A stretch of DNA of 28,183 bases, taken from the IMG/VR virus record IMGVR_UViG_3300034102_002838, positions 1-28,183 of that record; one strand, 5' to 3'. Origin of the DNA: a virus. This document shows, in pieces, positions 20,205-28,014 of this stretch. The notes under the pieces are model-generated. The model was not told where the DNA came from. It was given only the letters and a program-made list of their open reading frames with translations, and did not search any database. The position numbers and the translations under genes were made by a program. Numbering within the stretch: position 1 is the stretch's first letter; each line of letters opens with the position of its first letter.

Positions 20205-21062
20205 ATGCCTAACACATTCGACTCCTCCCTCGTTGCCGATTCCATCGCGCAACAAGCACAGACGGTTCTCAGCAACCGTCTCGCCGCCCTTAACCTTTTC
20301 GCTTCGGATTTCTCGTCCGATGTCAAGAAGGCCAAGGACACTGTTCAAGTCCCGATCGTTTCCGCGACCGGCGCGACTGTTGTCAACCCGACCAACTTTG
20401 AGCCCGGCGGCAGCGCCACCGTGGGCAAAGCCACCGTCACCCTCGACCACATCTTCCAACCCTTCGCAATCACTGCGGCTGAGTTGGCAAACGGCCACCG
20501 CCTTGAGCGCTTGATCCAAATCTCGCTCGACGCACTCGCCGACAAGATCTGGGCGCTCGCCACCACTCCGGTTACTGTTGCCAACTTCGGTGCCGCTGCT
20601 GTGACGAAGGCTGCCACCGGCATCACCGCCACCTCTGGCGATCTGCCAAAGGTCTGGGCCGCGATCAGCAAGAGCGCCCGCAAAGGCCTCGTCGTGTCAC
20701 CCACGATCTACTCGCAGTTGATCCCGACCAGCACGACCGCCATCAACCTTGGCGCCGGTGCTTACGGCTTCGACAACGGTGTCCACTACGCCTCGAGCTT
20801 CGGTGGTGAAACCAACATGATCGGTTTCGGCTGCTCGCCAGAAGCCCTTGTGATGGCCGCTGCCGCTCCCGCGATCGACGACGCAGTGCGCGCTCAGTTC
20901 GCAGTCAGCGATGTTGTCACCCTCGATCAACTCGGTCTCTCGGTGCAATACAATGTCTGGGGCTCGACCGCCAACCGTCAAGTCAACGCTTCGCTCGAGC
21001 TTATGTTCGGCGCAGCCAAAGGCCTCACCGACGGCACCATGGCGATCATCAAGTCAGCCTAA
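20205..21062 (+). CDS. Major capsid protein
   Basis: The product has 285 residues starting MPNTFDSSLVADSIAQQAQTVLSNRLAALNLF. An N-terminal helix is followed by VKKAKDTVQVPIVSATGATV and ATVGKATVTLDHIFQPFAITAAELANG. It continues through a spine-helix-like LERLIQISLDALADKIWALATT, an A-domain region (ARKGLVVSPTIYSQLIP) and LSVQYNVWGSTANRQVNASLELMFGAAK at the end. This plan suits an HK97-fold coat protein. It lies right after the protease/scaffold and is followed by a strong terminator. An upstream A/C-rich leader and a plain ATG replace the TTTTGACAC motif seen at neighbours. No separate gpD-like decoration gene is visible. Confidence 0.85.
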   Translation: MPNTFDSSLVADSIAQQAQTVLSNRLAALNLFASDFSSDVKKAKDTVQVPIVSATGATVVNPTNFEPGGSATVGKATVTLDHIFQPFAITAAELANGHRLERLIQISLDALADKIWALATTPVTVANFGAAAVTKAATGITATSGDLPKVWAAISKSARKGLVVSPTIYSQLIPTSTTAINLGAGAYGFDNGVHYASSFGGETNMIGFGCSPEALVMAAAAPAIDDAVRAQFAVSDVVTLDQLGLSVQYNVWGSTANRQVNASLELMFGAAKGLTDGTMAIIKSA

Positions 21063-21088
21063 GGTTCGGATTCTCATCGGTAGCGTTC

Positions 21089-21129
21089 AACTCCCCATCG
21101 GCCAAGCGTCGGTGGGGAGTTCTTCTTTT
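21089..21129 (+). terminator. Intrinsic terminator after the capsid gene
   Basis: AACTCCCCATCG (21089-21100) pairs with CGGTGGGGAGTT (21110-21121) over 12 positions, one a G-T wobble, with a 9-base loop, then TTCTTCTTTT. It may limit transcription into the neck genes so that capsid mRNA is most abundant. The T run merges with the next TTTTGACAT motif. Confidence 0.8.
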
Positions 21130-21134
21130 GACAT
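21126..21134 (+). promoter_or_regulatory. TTTTGACAT motif, site 4
   Basis: It ends 15 bases before ATG 21150 and overlaps the T tract of the terminator. Confidence 0.4.
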
Positions 21135-21149
21135 ACACACGCATTCAGA

Positions 21150-21479
21150 ATGACCCCCGCCGCGATCAACGCCTTCCGCCTCAAATCGGCGGCAGTACAA
21201 AACGAGGCACACGGCGTCACGGTTCGCTTTCGCAATGCCGACATCAAGGTGGTGATTTCCACCGTGCGGCTTTCGCTCTCGCTCGAGCTTGGCGGCAATG
21301 CCCAAGGCGGTGAGTACACCGTGCGTTTTCTCGGTTCAACTCTCACCACCGCACCCACACGCGGCGAACAACTCACCTTTGGTGGTCGCAAGTACACCAT
21401 CACCGAGGTCCGCGATGCCATCAGCACGCCGGGCGAGCATGTCGTGACGATTCACCCTGGCTCAATTTCCAACCTATGA
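21150..21479 (+). CDS. Head-tail joining (neck) protein, FII-like by position
   Basis: The product has 109 residues starting MTPAAINAFRLKSAAVQNEAHGVTVRF. It is mostly beta (VKVVISTVRLSLSLELGG-like strands, YTVRFLGSTLTT, QLTFGGRKYTITEVRD, HVVTIHPGS). Small beta-barrels of about 115 residues directly after the capsid gene close the connector and offer the tail-binding face; lambda gpFII has 117. The stop overlaps the next start (ATGA 21476-21479). Family assignment is by position, size and strand content. Confidence 0.6.
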   Translation: MTPAAINAFRLKSAAVQNEAHGVTVRFRNADIKVVISTVRLSLSLELGGNAQGGEYTVRFLGSTLTTAPTRGEQLTFGGRKYTITEVRDAISTPGEHVVTIHPGSISNL

Positions 21480-21877
21480 ACCTTTTGATTGAGCAATCCG
21501 TGCGCGACTGGCTCGCCGACCTCGAGGCATTCGAAGGCATCGCTATTCATTGCGGCCAGAGTGACGAAGAAATCCCCAACGATACACCGCTCATCATGGT
21601 CGCCTGCGAGGACATCAACGCACCGGCACCCACGCTCTACATCGCCACCGTGCGGCTGATCGTCAGCACGCCATCCGTCATGGCCGATGCTCTCACCGAT
21701 CACCGCAACCTTGTGGCGAGCCTGCGCGGCACCCTCAACGACGCCGAGGCCATGGCCGATTTTTTCCCCGAGGGCATCACCTGCGCCGGTGCATCCATCA
21801 ACACATGGAACGAGTCGCAGAGCAATGACCGCTGGATGTCCCAAGTGAACCTCACACTCGGCATGGTCGAGAGCTAA
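21476..21877 (+). CDS. Tail terminator/completion protein, gpU-like by position
   Basis: The product has 133 residues starting MNLLIEQSVRDWLADLEAFEGIAIHCGQSDEEI. An alpha/beta layout with strands TPLIMVACEDIN, TLYIATVRLIVSTP and a final MSQVNLTLGMVES matches tail terminator proteins, which fold as a small sheet packed by two helices (lambda gpU has 131 residues). It lies between the joiner and the tail tube gene. Assignment is by size and order. Confidence 0.6.
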   Translation: MNLLIEQSVRDWLADLEAFEGIAIHCGQSDEEIPNDTPLIMVACEDINAPAPTLYIATVRLIVSTPSVMADALTDHRNLVASLRGTLNDAEAMADFFPEGITCAGASINTWNESQSNDRWMSQVNLTLGMVES

Positions 21878-21888
21878 GCGCGCAGGCG

Positions 21889-21897
21889 ATTTGACAC
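21889..21897 (+). promoter_or_regulatory. ATTTGACAC motif, site 5
   Basis: It lies 28 bases before ATG 21926 and seven bases before an in-frame GTG at 21905. The spacing differs from other sites. Confidence 0.35.
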
Positions 21898-21925
21898 GCA
21901 GGCAGTGGGAGACCCCCACAATCCT

Positions 21926-22297
21926 ATGCCCGCCACCATCTACAAAGCTTCGTCCGTCTCTTCCGTGGAGTTCGGCATCACCAACGAGACCGGCATCCTG
22001 CTCAGCTCGTTTTCGCGCAATGTCACCGCCAACAAGTCCGAGCTTCGCGACGCGGAAGGTGAAGTTGTCGCAGTCGCCATCACTGGCAAGCAAGCCGAGA
22101 TCACCCTCGAAGGCACGCTGAACGGCAGCGCGACGATGCAAGTCGGCAACCTGCTCACGCTGTCCAACGACATCGACAAGTACGGCCTCGCCGACGGCAC
22201 CGTGATCGTCAACTCGGTGCAGGAGAAGTCTGCCGCCGGTGAGTTCAAGACCATCTCGGTCAGCGCCACTCAGTACGGCGCGACGATGGACGACTAA
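21926..22297 (+). CDS. Major tail (tube) protein, tentative
   Basis: The product has 123 residues from ATG 21926 (MPATIYKASSVSSVEFGITNETGILLSSFSRN). GTG 21905 would add seven residues (MGDPHNP) that look non-native. The protein is all beta, with repeated strand-turn-strand (VVAVAITGKQAEITLEGTLNG, ADGTVIVNSVQEKS, FKTISVSATQYGA), as expected of a tail-tube ring subunit. It lies upstream of the tail chaperone and tape measure and has its own terminator, both usual for tube genes. It is shorter than lambda gpV, which has an extra C-terminal domain. Confidence 0.6.
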   Translation: MPATIYKASSVSSVEFGITNETGILLSSFSRNVTANKSELRDAEGEVVAVAITGKQAEITLEGTLNGSATMQVGNLLTLSNDIDKYGLADGTVIVNSVQEKSAAGEFKTISVSATQYGATMDD

Positions 22298-22322
22298 GCG
22301 CTCCGCGCCTCTACCCGCCGAC

Positions 22323-22353
22323 GGCTCCCCGGCTAATGGGAGCCAATTTTTTT
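22323..22353 (+). terminator. Intrinsic terminator after the tail tube gene
   Basis: GGCTCCC (22323-22329) pairs with GGGAGCC (22338-22344) with an 8-base loop, followed by AATTTTTTT (22345-22353). A perfect seven-bp GC-rich stem and a T7 run make this convincing. Confidence 0.85.
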
Positions 22354-22360
22354 ACACATT

Positions 22361-22756
22361 ATGGACCACACAGAACTATTCCACACTAGCAACCTCAAGC
22401 TCGCTGCGACGCTCGCCACCCTTGGCTTTGATCCGCACGAAGCACCCGTCACGCGACAAGTCCGCAGCGACGGCAACGAGACCACCATCTTCTGGTTCAA
22501 GGCTTCACACCCGCACAACGGAGAGAGCGCCTTCGATGTTTTCCAGAAGTTCACCAAGCGTGCCGAGTTTTTCGCCGAGAGCGATCCCGAGCACCCGATC
22601 AACTACATGCGCGCGGTCCTTCAGAACCGCGACGAGTTCATCGATCTGATCCGCAACACGCCGCGCGATGTCGTCATCGAGCGCAATGGCCGCCGCATAG
22701 CGATCCGCGAAACCGCCTCGGAAGAGACGAAGAAGAAGTTCGCAGCCCTTCTCTGA
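22361..22756 (+). CDS. Phage protein of unknown function between tube and chaperone genes
   Basis: The product has 131 residues starting MDHTELFHTSNLKLAATLATLGFDPHEAPVTRQVRSDGNETTIFWFKASHPHNG. A helix is followed by a strand pair and then a helical region (AFDVFQKFTKRAEFFAESDPEHPINYMRAVLQNRDEFIDLIRN), ending in a short strand pair (DVVIERNGRRIAIRE). I do not recognise the family. Its place within the tail module, right after the tube terminator, suggests an accessory role in tail assembly or host takeover. It has no signal peptide. Confidence 0.55.
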   Translation: MDHTELFHTSNLKLAATLATLGFDPHEAPVTRQVRSDGNETTIFWFKASHPHNGESAFDVFQKFTKRAEFFAESDPEHPINYMRAVLQNRDEFIDLIRNTPRDVVIERNGRRIAIRETASEETKKKFAALL

Positions 22757-22773
22757 ACCACACCCCAAAAAAT

Positions 22774-23190
22774 ATGCCAAAAAATACGAAAAACGAATTA
22801 GTAAAAGATGACGAAGTTCTGCGCGAAATCGGCTTCACCGAAGGCCCAAAGCAGGTATCAAAATTCACCATGCGACCAGTCACAGCGCTTTCGCTGTCAT
22901 GGCTGCAACGAAACAAGGTTTTCGACGGTGAGTTCTCCGACATGATGCAGAAGACTGCCGCCTACGCCTACCTGCACTGCGAGGACAAAGCGACGATCCG
23001 CAGCGTGGTCAATGACCCCCGCGAGTTCCTCGATGCCGTCGACGAGTGGATCGATGAGAACATCTCGCACCATTCTCAACTCGAGCCGATCGCCCTGGAG
23101 ATGAACGCGGCGCTCGAGACCTACATGGCAGCCACGACCACCGCAGCGCACCCGAGCACCGGCACAGGATCGAGCGGCTCAAAAAACTAG
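22774..23190 (+). CDS. Tail assembly chaperone, short form (gpG-like)
   Basis: The product has 138 residues (lambda gpG has 140) starting MPKNTKNELVKDDEVLREIGFTEGPK. A helical core (ALSLSWLQRNKVFDGEFSDMMQKTAAYAYLHCEDK, then DAVDEWIDENISHHSQLEPIALEMNAALETYM) ends in a flexible Thr/Ser/Gly-rich tail (TTTAAHPSTGTGSSGSKN). The tail carries the slippery site in its last codons. G-type proteins coat the tape measure and are lost from the mature tail. Position just upstream of the tape measure is as expected. Confidence 0.75.
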   Translation: MPKNTKNELVKDDEVLREIGFTEGPKQVSKFTMRPVTALSLSWLQRNKVFDGEFSDMMQKTAAYAYLHCEDKATIRSVVNDPREFLDAVDEWIDENISHHSQLEPIALEMNAALETYMAATTTAAHPSTGTGSSGSKN

Positions 23191-23414
23191 CTTCGCCCAG
23201 TTGGATTGCCAGCTATGTCCAGCACATCGCTGGCATGACCGGCTGGGCCTTCCGAGAAATCATGGAAGAACTGCCATTTTCCGCAGGCCTTCAGCTCATC
23301 GACGCCGACCTAAACTCGAAAGGCATCGAACGAGTCTATGTGAACAATCGTCCAGATTTTGACGCGCTGTCCCTAATAGACGAAGCATTCGACAAATTGA
23401 AGCCATGCCAATGA
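22774..23414 (+). CDS. Tail assembly chaperone, frameshifted long form (gpGT-like)
   Basis: A -1 slip on A AAA AAC (23181-23187) lets ribosomes bypass the stop at 23188-23190 and read on from 23187 to TGA at 23412-23414. This adds 75 residues beginning LASPSWIASYVQHIAGMTGWAFREIMEELPFSAGLQLIDADL. The sum is about 213 residues. The extension has a hydrophobic Trp-containing helix, as in lambda T. The extension has no start of its own and its stop overlaps the next gene's ATG (ATGA 23411-23414). The ratio of G to GT governs tail assembly in lambda. Slippage frequency cannot be seen. Confidence 0.8.
23181..23187 (+). other. Programmed -1 frameshift site A AAA AAC
   Basis: The canonical X XXY YYZ heptamer in register with the gpG frame, one codon before its TAG stop. 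No strong downstream stem is obvious within 15 bases. Confidence 0.85.
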
Positions 23415-24253
23415 CCATCGAGGCCACCAATCTTGAGGATATACTCAAGGCGTACAGCGCTTTGACTGGCAAAGGTCTTGCTCAAATCACAAGGGCTCAC
23501 GCTCGGCTTTGTGCTGTCGAACTAGCTAACCGAACCCAACCTTGGACCAGCAAAAACAGCAAAGGCCCAGATGTGCTTGCTAAGGTCTCAAAGACCGTCA
23601 CCAAAGATGTGAAAAAGGTGGTCAAGGCTAAGGATGATTTTGAAAGCTACATTCACGGAGCTATTCAAGATGACAAGATCAAACAGCGCCTATTGAAAGT
23701 CGCTAAGGATAACAGATACGACATTCTCTCCAAGATCATGTTCAACTGCGGCCTGATCACCAGCGAGGACAAACTCCAGCAAATCACTGGAAACAGTCAA
23801 CACAAGGAGACGCACATCAAGCATCGCGACAACAAGGGTCGAACATACATGCCGCGCGGGGCAAAGTACATCAGCCAAAACGGTCTTTCTACATACATTC
23901 AGCAAGTCATCAAGCGCATTGGCTACACCAAAAGCGGCTGGGCCGAATGCGCGCGCAGGATAGGTGGCCTCAGTGGTGACGGCGCACGCGGCATTCCGTC
24001 TTTCGCTAAACGCCAGCGTGGCAACAACTGGAATGTCGATGACAACGGGGCAAACATCGACAACCCCAATTTCGTCATGACTAACACCACCCCGTGGATT
24101 CGCCGACTGCTGAGTGCCAATGATGAAAAAGACGCCATGCGCATCGCACGGGACAAGATGATCAAATCCATGCAACGAGCAATCAAAGAAGCAAAGCGCG
24201 GTGAATCTGCCGCCAAAAAATCAATCGCCAAGGAGGTGGCAGACGCGCAATGA
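23411..24253 (+). CDS. Tail-module protein of unknown function
   Basis: The product has 280 residues from ATG 23411 (MTIEATNLEDILKAYSALTGKG), preferred over ATG 23405 because it overlaps the GT stop. The first part is helical and Lys-rich (VSKTVTKDVKKVVKAKDDFESYIHGAI). The middle has YISQNGLSTYIQQVIKRIGYTKSGWAECARRIGGLSGDGARGIPSFAKRQRG. The last part is a basic helix (IARDKMIKSMQRAIKEAKRGESAAKKSIAKEVADAQ). No enzyme motif. It sits between chaperone and tape measure, so it may cap or start the tail. GC is somewhat lower than neighbours. Stop overlaps tape measure start (ATGA 24250-24253). Confidence 0.6.
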   Translation: MTIEATNLEDILKAYSALTGKGLAQITRAHARLCAVELANRTQPWTSKNSKGPDVLAKVSKTVTKDVKKVVKAKDDFESYIHGAIQDDKIKQRLLKVAKDNRYDILSKIMFNCGLITSEDKLQQITGNSQHKETHIKHRDNKGRTYMPRGAKYISQNGLSTYIQQVIKRIGYTKSGWAECARRIGGLSGDGARGIPSFAKRQRGNNWNVDDNGANIDNPNFVMTNTTPWIRRLLSANDEKDAMRIARDKMIKSMQRAIKEAKRGESAAKKSIAKEVADAQ

Positions 24254-26388
24254 GTGATGTGACCGTAACATTCGGGGCAAAGGACAATGGCGTCGAATCG
24301 ACGATCGTCAAAATCAAAGGCAGTCTCAACAATCTCGAAAAAAGCACCCAGCAAGCCAGCGGCAGCTTCGATGGCGGATTCAAGAAAATGGCTATCGCCG
24401 GAGGTGCAGCGGGTCTTGCAATCGGCGCAGGCATGAAAGTCATTGGTGCTGCCACGGATGCAGCGAGGGCGGTGGTCAATCGCTTCGGCGATGCTCTCGA
24501 GCTCGGTGGCAGGCTCAATGATTTAAGCAGCCGCACCGGCGAGACCGCAGGCAAGTTGCTGGTGCTCGAGCGCGCATTCGACAACACAGGCGTCGGAGCC
24601 GACAAGGTCGGATCGACCATCAACCGCTTGCAGAAGTTCATCACCACGGCGGGCGATGAATCGAGCAAGCAGGCAGAGGTCATGGCTCGCCTTGGAATCT
24701 CGATGCAAGATTTGCAAGGCAAGACGCCGACTGAGCAAATGCAGGTCTTTGCCACCAAGATTGCTGGCATTCAAGATCCCACGGTTCGGGCCGCGACAGC
24801 GATGGAGATTTTCGGCAAGTCCGGCGGCCAGTTGCTGCCGATGCTGTCCAACTTTTCGTCTGAGATCAACGGCGCCAAAGGTCAGCTCGGCAGCTTGCCA
24901 GGCATCATGGACCGCAGCGCCGCCGCCTTCGACGCGATAGGCGACAATTTCGCGGCCATCAAAAACAAGTCACTTGAGTTCGCCGTTGGGCTTTCGGAAA
25001 AACTAACCCCTGCGCTCGAAAAGTTCACCAACATGCTCGTCGGCGTGGACGCTGCAAGCTGGGGTGCTCAACTCGGGCAGCAGATCATCAAGATTTCAGA
25101 CTTACTGATCGGCGCATTCAAAGCACCGATGACGGCGGTCGATGCGCTTGGCTCAGCGCTGTATGCTCACATCGCCACGATGGGGAATCTTTACATCAAC
25201 TCACTCATCAACGGCGCAAACTTTCTAAAGGAATTTTGGTCATCCGACCTCCCGAAATTACTCATCGGCCAACTCGGCAGCGCGCTGATCAAAGGCTTTG
25301 CCGATGGCCTCAAGTTCTTTGTCGATAACATCGGCCAGGTCATCATCAACTTCAAAGAGTTCTTCGGGCGCGCCATCGAGTCGATCGCCACATTCTTCAG
25401 CAACACCTTCAACAAGATCGTCAATTTCTTCGCGACCGACTTCAAGAACGCAATGGAGAACCCGGTCGACTTCATCCGTGGCAAGCTCGGGTCCGCCCTT
25501 TCGGCTGCAACCAAGGACGGCAGCTTTACCTTCAAGGATGCCTACGACAGCGCCAGCGGCAGCGTCATTGACCGCATGTCCAAAGGCCTCGGCGCAGTCT
25601 CCGACGAGTACGGACAAAAGCTCAAGGATGGCACTGGCAGGATCGACGAAGAATGGAAGAAGATCACCGGCAATATTGAATTTTCAGCCCGCGACTTTTT
25701 CGGTGCCGAGGGAGCATCACAACGGGTCAAAGACAAGCTCGGCGAGCTCGAGAAGACCGGGCAAAACTTCCGTGAGCAACTCACCGGAGCAACCGGTGGA
25801 GCTAAGAGCGACACGACCGGCATCAAGGGCGATCTCGAAGACGGCGCCGGTGCAATGACTCAAGCCGCAGCCAAAGTCAAAGAAGCCCTCACCATGTCCC
25901 AGCAGATCACCGAGGACATCAACAAGGCCGAGAAGGAGAACGACATCGACAAGGGCGGGAAGAAGAAGGAGAAAATCGACGACCTAGTCGATCAAGGAAA
26001 GTTTGATGCAGCCCGTCGAGAAAACGAGAAAATCGCCAACAAGGAGCGCGATCAAGAAATGCGCGGCGTCGGCAAAGACAAAGACAACCGCTCGGTCAAA
26101 GACATTGCCAAGGACGAAGGCATCGACACCTTCCGCAAAAACAATGAGCAGCTTCGCAAAGAAATCATGCAGAAGCGCGAGGACGAGAAAAAGAAAGCAG
26201 CAGAAAAGAAGGCCGCCGATGACGGAAAAAAACGCAACGACGAAATGAAACCCGGCAACGAAGGGAAGGACAAACCCAAAGATCAAGGCAAGGATTCGAT
26301 TGGGCAGCTGATCTCAGCGGTCCAAAGCATCGCTGCTGAAGTCACCGCCGTAAAGAACCGCCTGCCAATGGCAGCCCTCGGAGCCTAA
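24250..26388 (+). CDS. Tape measure protein
   Basis: The product has 712 residues. It opens MSDVTVTFGAKDNGVESTIVKIKGSLNNLEKSTQQAS. A Gly/Ala-rich hydrophobic stretch (IAGGAAGLAIGAGMKVIGAA, about 51-70) follows, then a domain with LNDLSSRTGETAGKLLVLERAFDNTGVGADKVGSTINRLQKFITTAG and AMEIFGKSGGQLLPML, a segment common to tail-length tape measures. Another hydrophobic region (about 330-380) is followed by a long charged coiled coil to the C-terminus. At the usual 0.15 nm per residue the tail would be near 100 nm (inference). The gene is the longest of the tail module, and it follows the chaperone as in all siphoviruses. Confidence 0.92.
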   Translation: MSDVTVTFGAKDNGVESTIVKIKGSLNNLEKSTQQASGSFDGGFKKMAIAGGAAGLAIGAGMKVIGAATDAARAVVNRFGDALELGGRLNDLSSRTGETAGKLLVLERAFDNTGVGADKVGSTINRLQKFITTAGDESSKQAEVMARLGISMQDLQGKTPTEQMQVFATKIAGIQDPTVRAATAMEIFGKSGGQLLPMLSNFSSEINGAKGQLGSLPGIMDRSAAAFDAIGDNFAAIKNKSLEFAVGLSEKLTPALEKFTNMLVGVDAASWGAQLGQQIIKISDLLIGAFKAPMTAVDALGSALYAHIATMGNLYINSLINGANFLKEFWSSDLPKLLIGQLGSALIKGFADGLKFFVDNIGQVIINFKEFFGRAIESIATFFSNTFNKIVNFFATDFKNAMENPVDFIRGKLGSALSAATKDGSFTFKDAYDSASGSVIDRMSKGLGAVSDEYGQKLKDGTGRIDEEWKKITGNIEFSARDFFGAEGASQRVKDKLGELEKTGQNFREQLTGATGGAKSDTTGIKGDLEDGAGAMTQAAAKVKEALTMSQQITEDINKAEKENDIDKGGKKKEKIDDLVDQGKFDAARRENEKIANKERDQEMRGVGKDKDNRSVKDIAKDEGIDTFRKNNEQLRKEIMQKREDEKKKAAEKKAADDGKKRNDEMKPGNEGKDKPKDQGKDSIGQLISAVQSIAAEVTAVKNRLPMAALGA

Positions 26389-26406
26389 CACCCACCACAT
26401 TACCAA

Positions 26407-27228
26407 ATGCCAGCGATCATCTACCAGAAAACACCGGGCGGGCTCTTCGCAACCGGCGAACGCACGGTCTCGACTTTCCCCAGCGGCCTCGTCCGCGTCG
26501 ACCAGATATTCATCTGCCCGACATCAGACGCCGCCACTCACCGCGCGGCACTAGCAGTCGGCAGCGACATGCCCGGAGGCAGCGCGCCCGCCATCGATGG
26601 CCTCAAGATTTTCCCCGAGCCGCAAGAGAAGAAACTAGACAACGGTTTTACTGAGTTCATCGTGAGTGCGTATGGGAGGACAACCACAAACAGCACCATC
26701 AATGAATCAATTAAATCAACATATTGGAGAGGTTACATCTATACTCGAAAAACGATTGATTTTATATATGTGATTCAAGGATCGGAAAATTTAATAAGAT
26801 ACCCAGAGATCTCACCATCTTGGCTGGTACTAGATATTGATTGGAATGTTTCTTTTAATCTCGTAAGCAACGGTGATACTTTATTGAATCAAACTATAAG
26901 TTTAACTGATGATTACAGGCCTACTTTTGTTTTTGCATTTGTTGGAAATGGTACGGTCACCCTATCAGGTTCGGGCGTTTCGAGCACCACAACGATAACG
27001 GGAATTGGGCCAGACACAGTAAAAACACAAACCGTGGATCGCTCCGTCGCATCGGGCAGTGTGATTGAAATTGCTGTTTCCGGAGATGTAAGGCTAGCCA
27101 CCCTTAAAAGGGCAACAACTCAACCTCCTGCAATAGAAATATCAAGAGGATATTGGCTTGCCCAAGACTCCCAAATCACGAATTTTGGGACATTCAAAGA
27201 GGTTGCGGTTAGTTATTTAAGTTATTGA
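26407..27228 (+). CDS. Distal tail or tail-fibre-type protein with a composition break
   Basis: The product has 273 residues. Residues 1-78 (MPAIIYQKTPGGLFATGERTVSTFPSGLVRVDQIFICP and on) are encoded by GC-rich DNA like the rest of the phage. From about base 26640 to the end the DNA is clearly AT-rich and the protein is beta and Ser/Thr/Asn-rich (FTEFIVSAYGRTTTNS, VTLSGSGVSSTTTITGIGPDTVKTQTV). This suits an anchored protein with an exchanged, possibly receptor-facing, outer domain. Right after the tape measure one expects distal tail or tip proteins. The family is not recognised. Confidence 0.55.
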   Translation: MPAIIYQKTPGGLFATGERTVSTFPSGLVRVDQIFICPTSDAATHRAALAVGSDMPGGSAPAIDGLKIFPEPQEKKLDNGFTEFIVSAYGRTTTNSTINESIKSTYWRGYIYTRKTIDFIYVIQGSENLIRYPEISPSWLVLDIDWNVSFNLVSNGDTLLNQTISLTDDYRPTFVFAFVGNGTVTLSGSGVSSTTTITGIGPDTVKTQTVDRSVASGSVIEIAVSGDVRLATLKRATTQPPAIEISRGYWLAQDSQITNFGTFKEVAVSYLSY

Positions 27229-27234
27229 TTTGCC

Positions 27235-27510
27235 ATGTCCAACCTCAAGCTACCAGTCAACTTCGAAGAGAAGGCCAAGCTGCCGCCTGCGGCCAATGGC
27301 ACGGGCTATCCGTACCGGATCTCGGCTTCGGATTTGATGAAGAACTTCACCTACGCCGCGCTCGACGCCCATGAGGACTGGATTGAAAATGTTGGAGCGT
27401 CGCAATACCCAGGTCGAAAGCTCAAGCTGCCTCAACTACCCGGTGGCGGCACGCATGTGCTCGGCTGCATCGATGGCGAGATCCAATGGATTGCAACTGA
27501 GGAATGCTAA
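27235..27510 (+). CDS. Small tail-associated protein of unknown function
   Basis: The product has 91 residues starting MSNLKLPVNFEEKAKLPPAANGTGYPYRISASDLMKNFTYAALDAHEDWIENVGASQ. A proline-rich opening leads to a helix and a short beta C-terminus (THVLGCIDGEIQWIATEEC). GC-rich, unlike the flanking AT-rich segments. It begins six bases after the previous stop. It could be a collar or fibre-attachment protein. No family recognised. Confidence 0.55.
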   Translation: MSNLKLPVNFEEKAKLPPAANGTGYPYRISASDLMKNFTYAALDAHEDWIENVGASQYPGRKLKLPQLPGGGTHVLGCIDGEIQWIATEEC

Positions 27511-27513
27511 GCC

Positions 27514-28014
27514 ATGGCGACGATCAAACTCCAAGAGGACGATCAGGGGAACAAGAAGATCGTCCTCAAGACCGACCCAGAAACCGGCCAGCAAAAGGTT
27601 AGCTGTGGATGTTGCGCATGCGGGGGATGCGGAGGTATAGAAGACGCTTTTGGTGTTACGACGTTAAACTATAAAGCAACCGTACCAAATGCATATAATC
27701 AAGTGCGATCCGTATCTGGCGTCCTCGGTCTCCTCAATCCAACTTCATCCGATTGCCTTTTTGAGAGTGCGTTTTCTCTTGGATTTTTTGTACAAATACA
27801 AGTGGCTAATATAGACAATGAATGCCGGTTATCTGTTTCGGTAATTCAATTTGGTAATTTGAGTTCAGTCATACTGTATGGACATATTACTTTAGAGCAG
27901 CCACCACCAGAATTGCCTATTACAATTGATCTTGCAGGAACTATTAACGATTATTGTTTTTCCCCGCCTTGCCAGCCACCTATTCCAGTTACAGGAACTA
28001 TTACTATATCATGA
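27514..28014 (+). CDS. Phage protein with Cys-rich cluster and AT-rich C-terminal part
   Basis: The product has 166 residues starting MATIKLQEDDQGNKKIVLKTDPETGQQKVSCGCCACGGCGG. Residues 31-41 carry six Cys in a CGCCACGGCGG-type cluster, a likely metal site or disulfide knot. The DNA is GC-rich up to about 27630 and AT-rich after. The remainder is beta-rich and hydrophobic (SAFSLGFFVQIQVANIDNECRLSVSVIQFGNLSSVILYGHITLEQPPPELPITIDLAGTI). As with 26407-27228, a conserved N-terminal anchor seems joined to a variable domain. The stop overlaps the next start (ATGA 28011). Confidence 0.55.
   Translation: MATIKLQEDDQGNKKIVLKTDPETGQQKVSCGCCACGGCGGIEDAFGVTTLNYKATVPNAYNQVRSVSGVLGLLNPTSSDCLFESAFSLGFFVQIQVANIDNECRLSVSVIQFGNLSSVILYGHITLEQPPPELPITIDLAGTINDYCFSPPCQPPIPVTGTITIS

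Noticed and set aside
19572-20519. Antisense open frame of 315 codons opposite protease/capsid genes
   Set aside because: Gly/Val-rich shadow without any motif, crossing two well-supported rightward genes and their gap.
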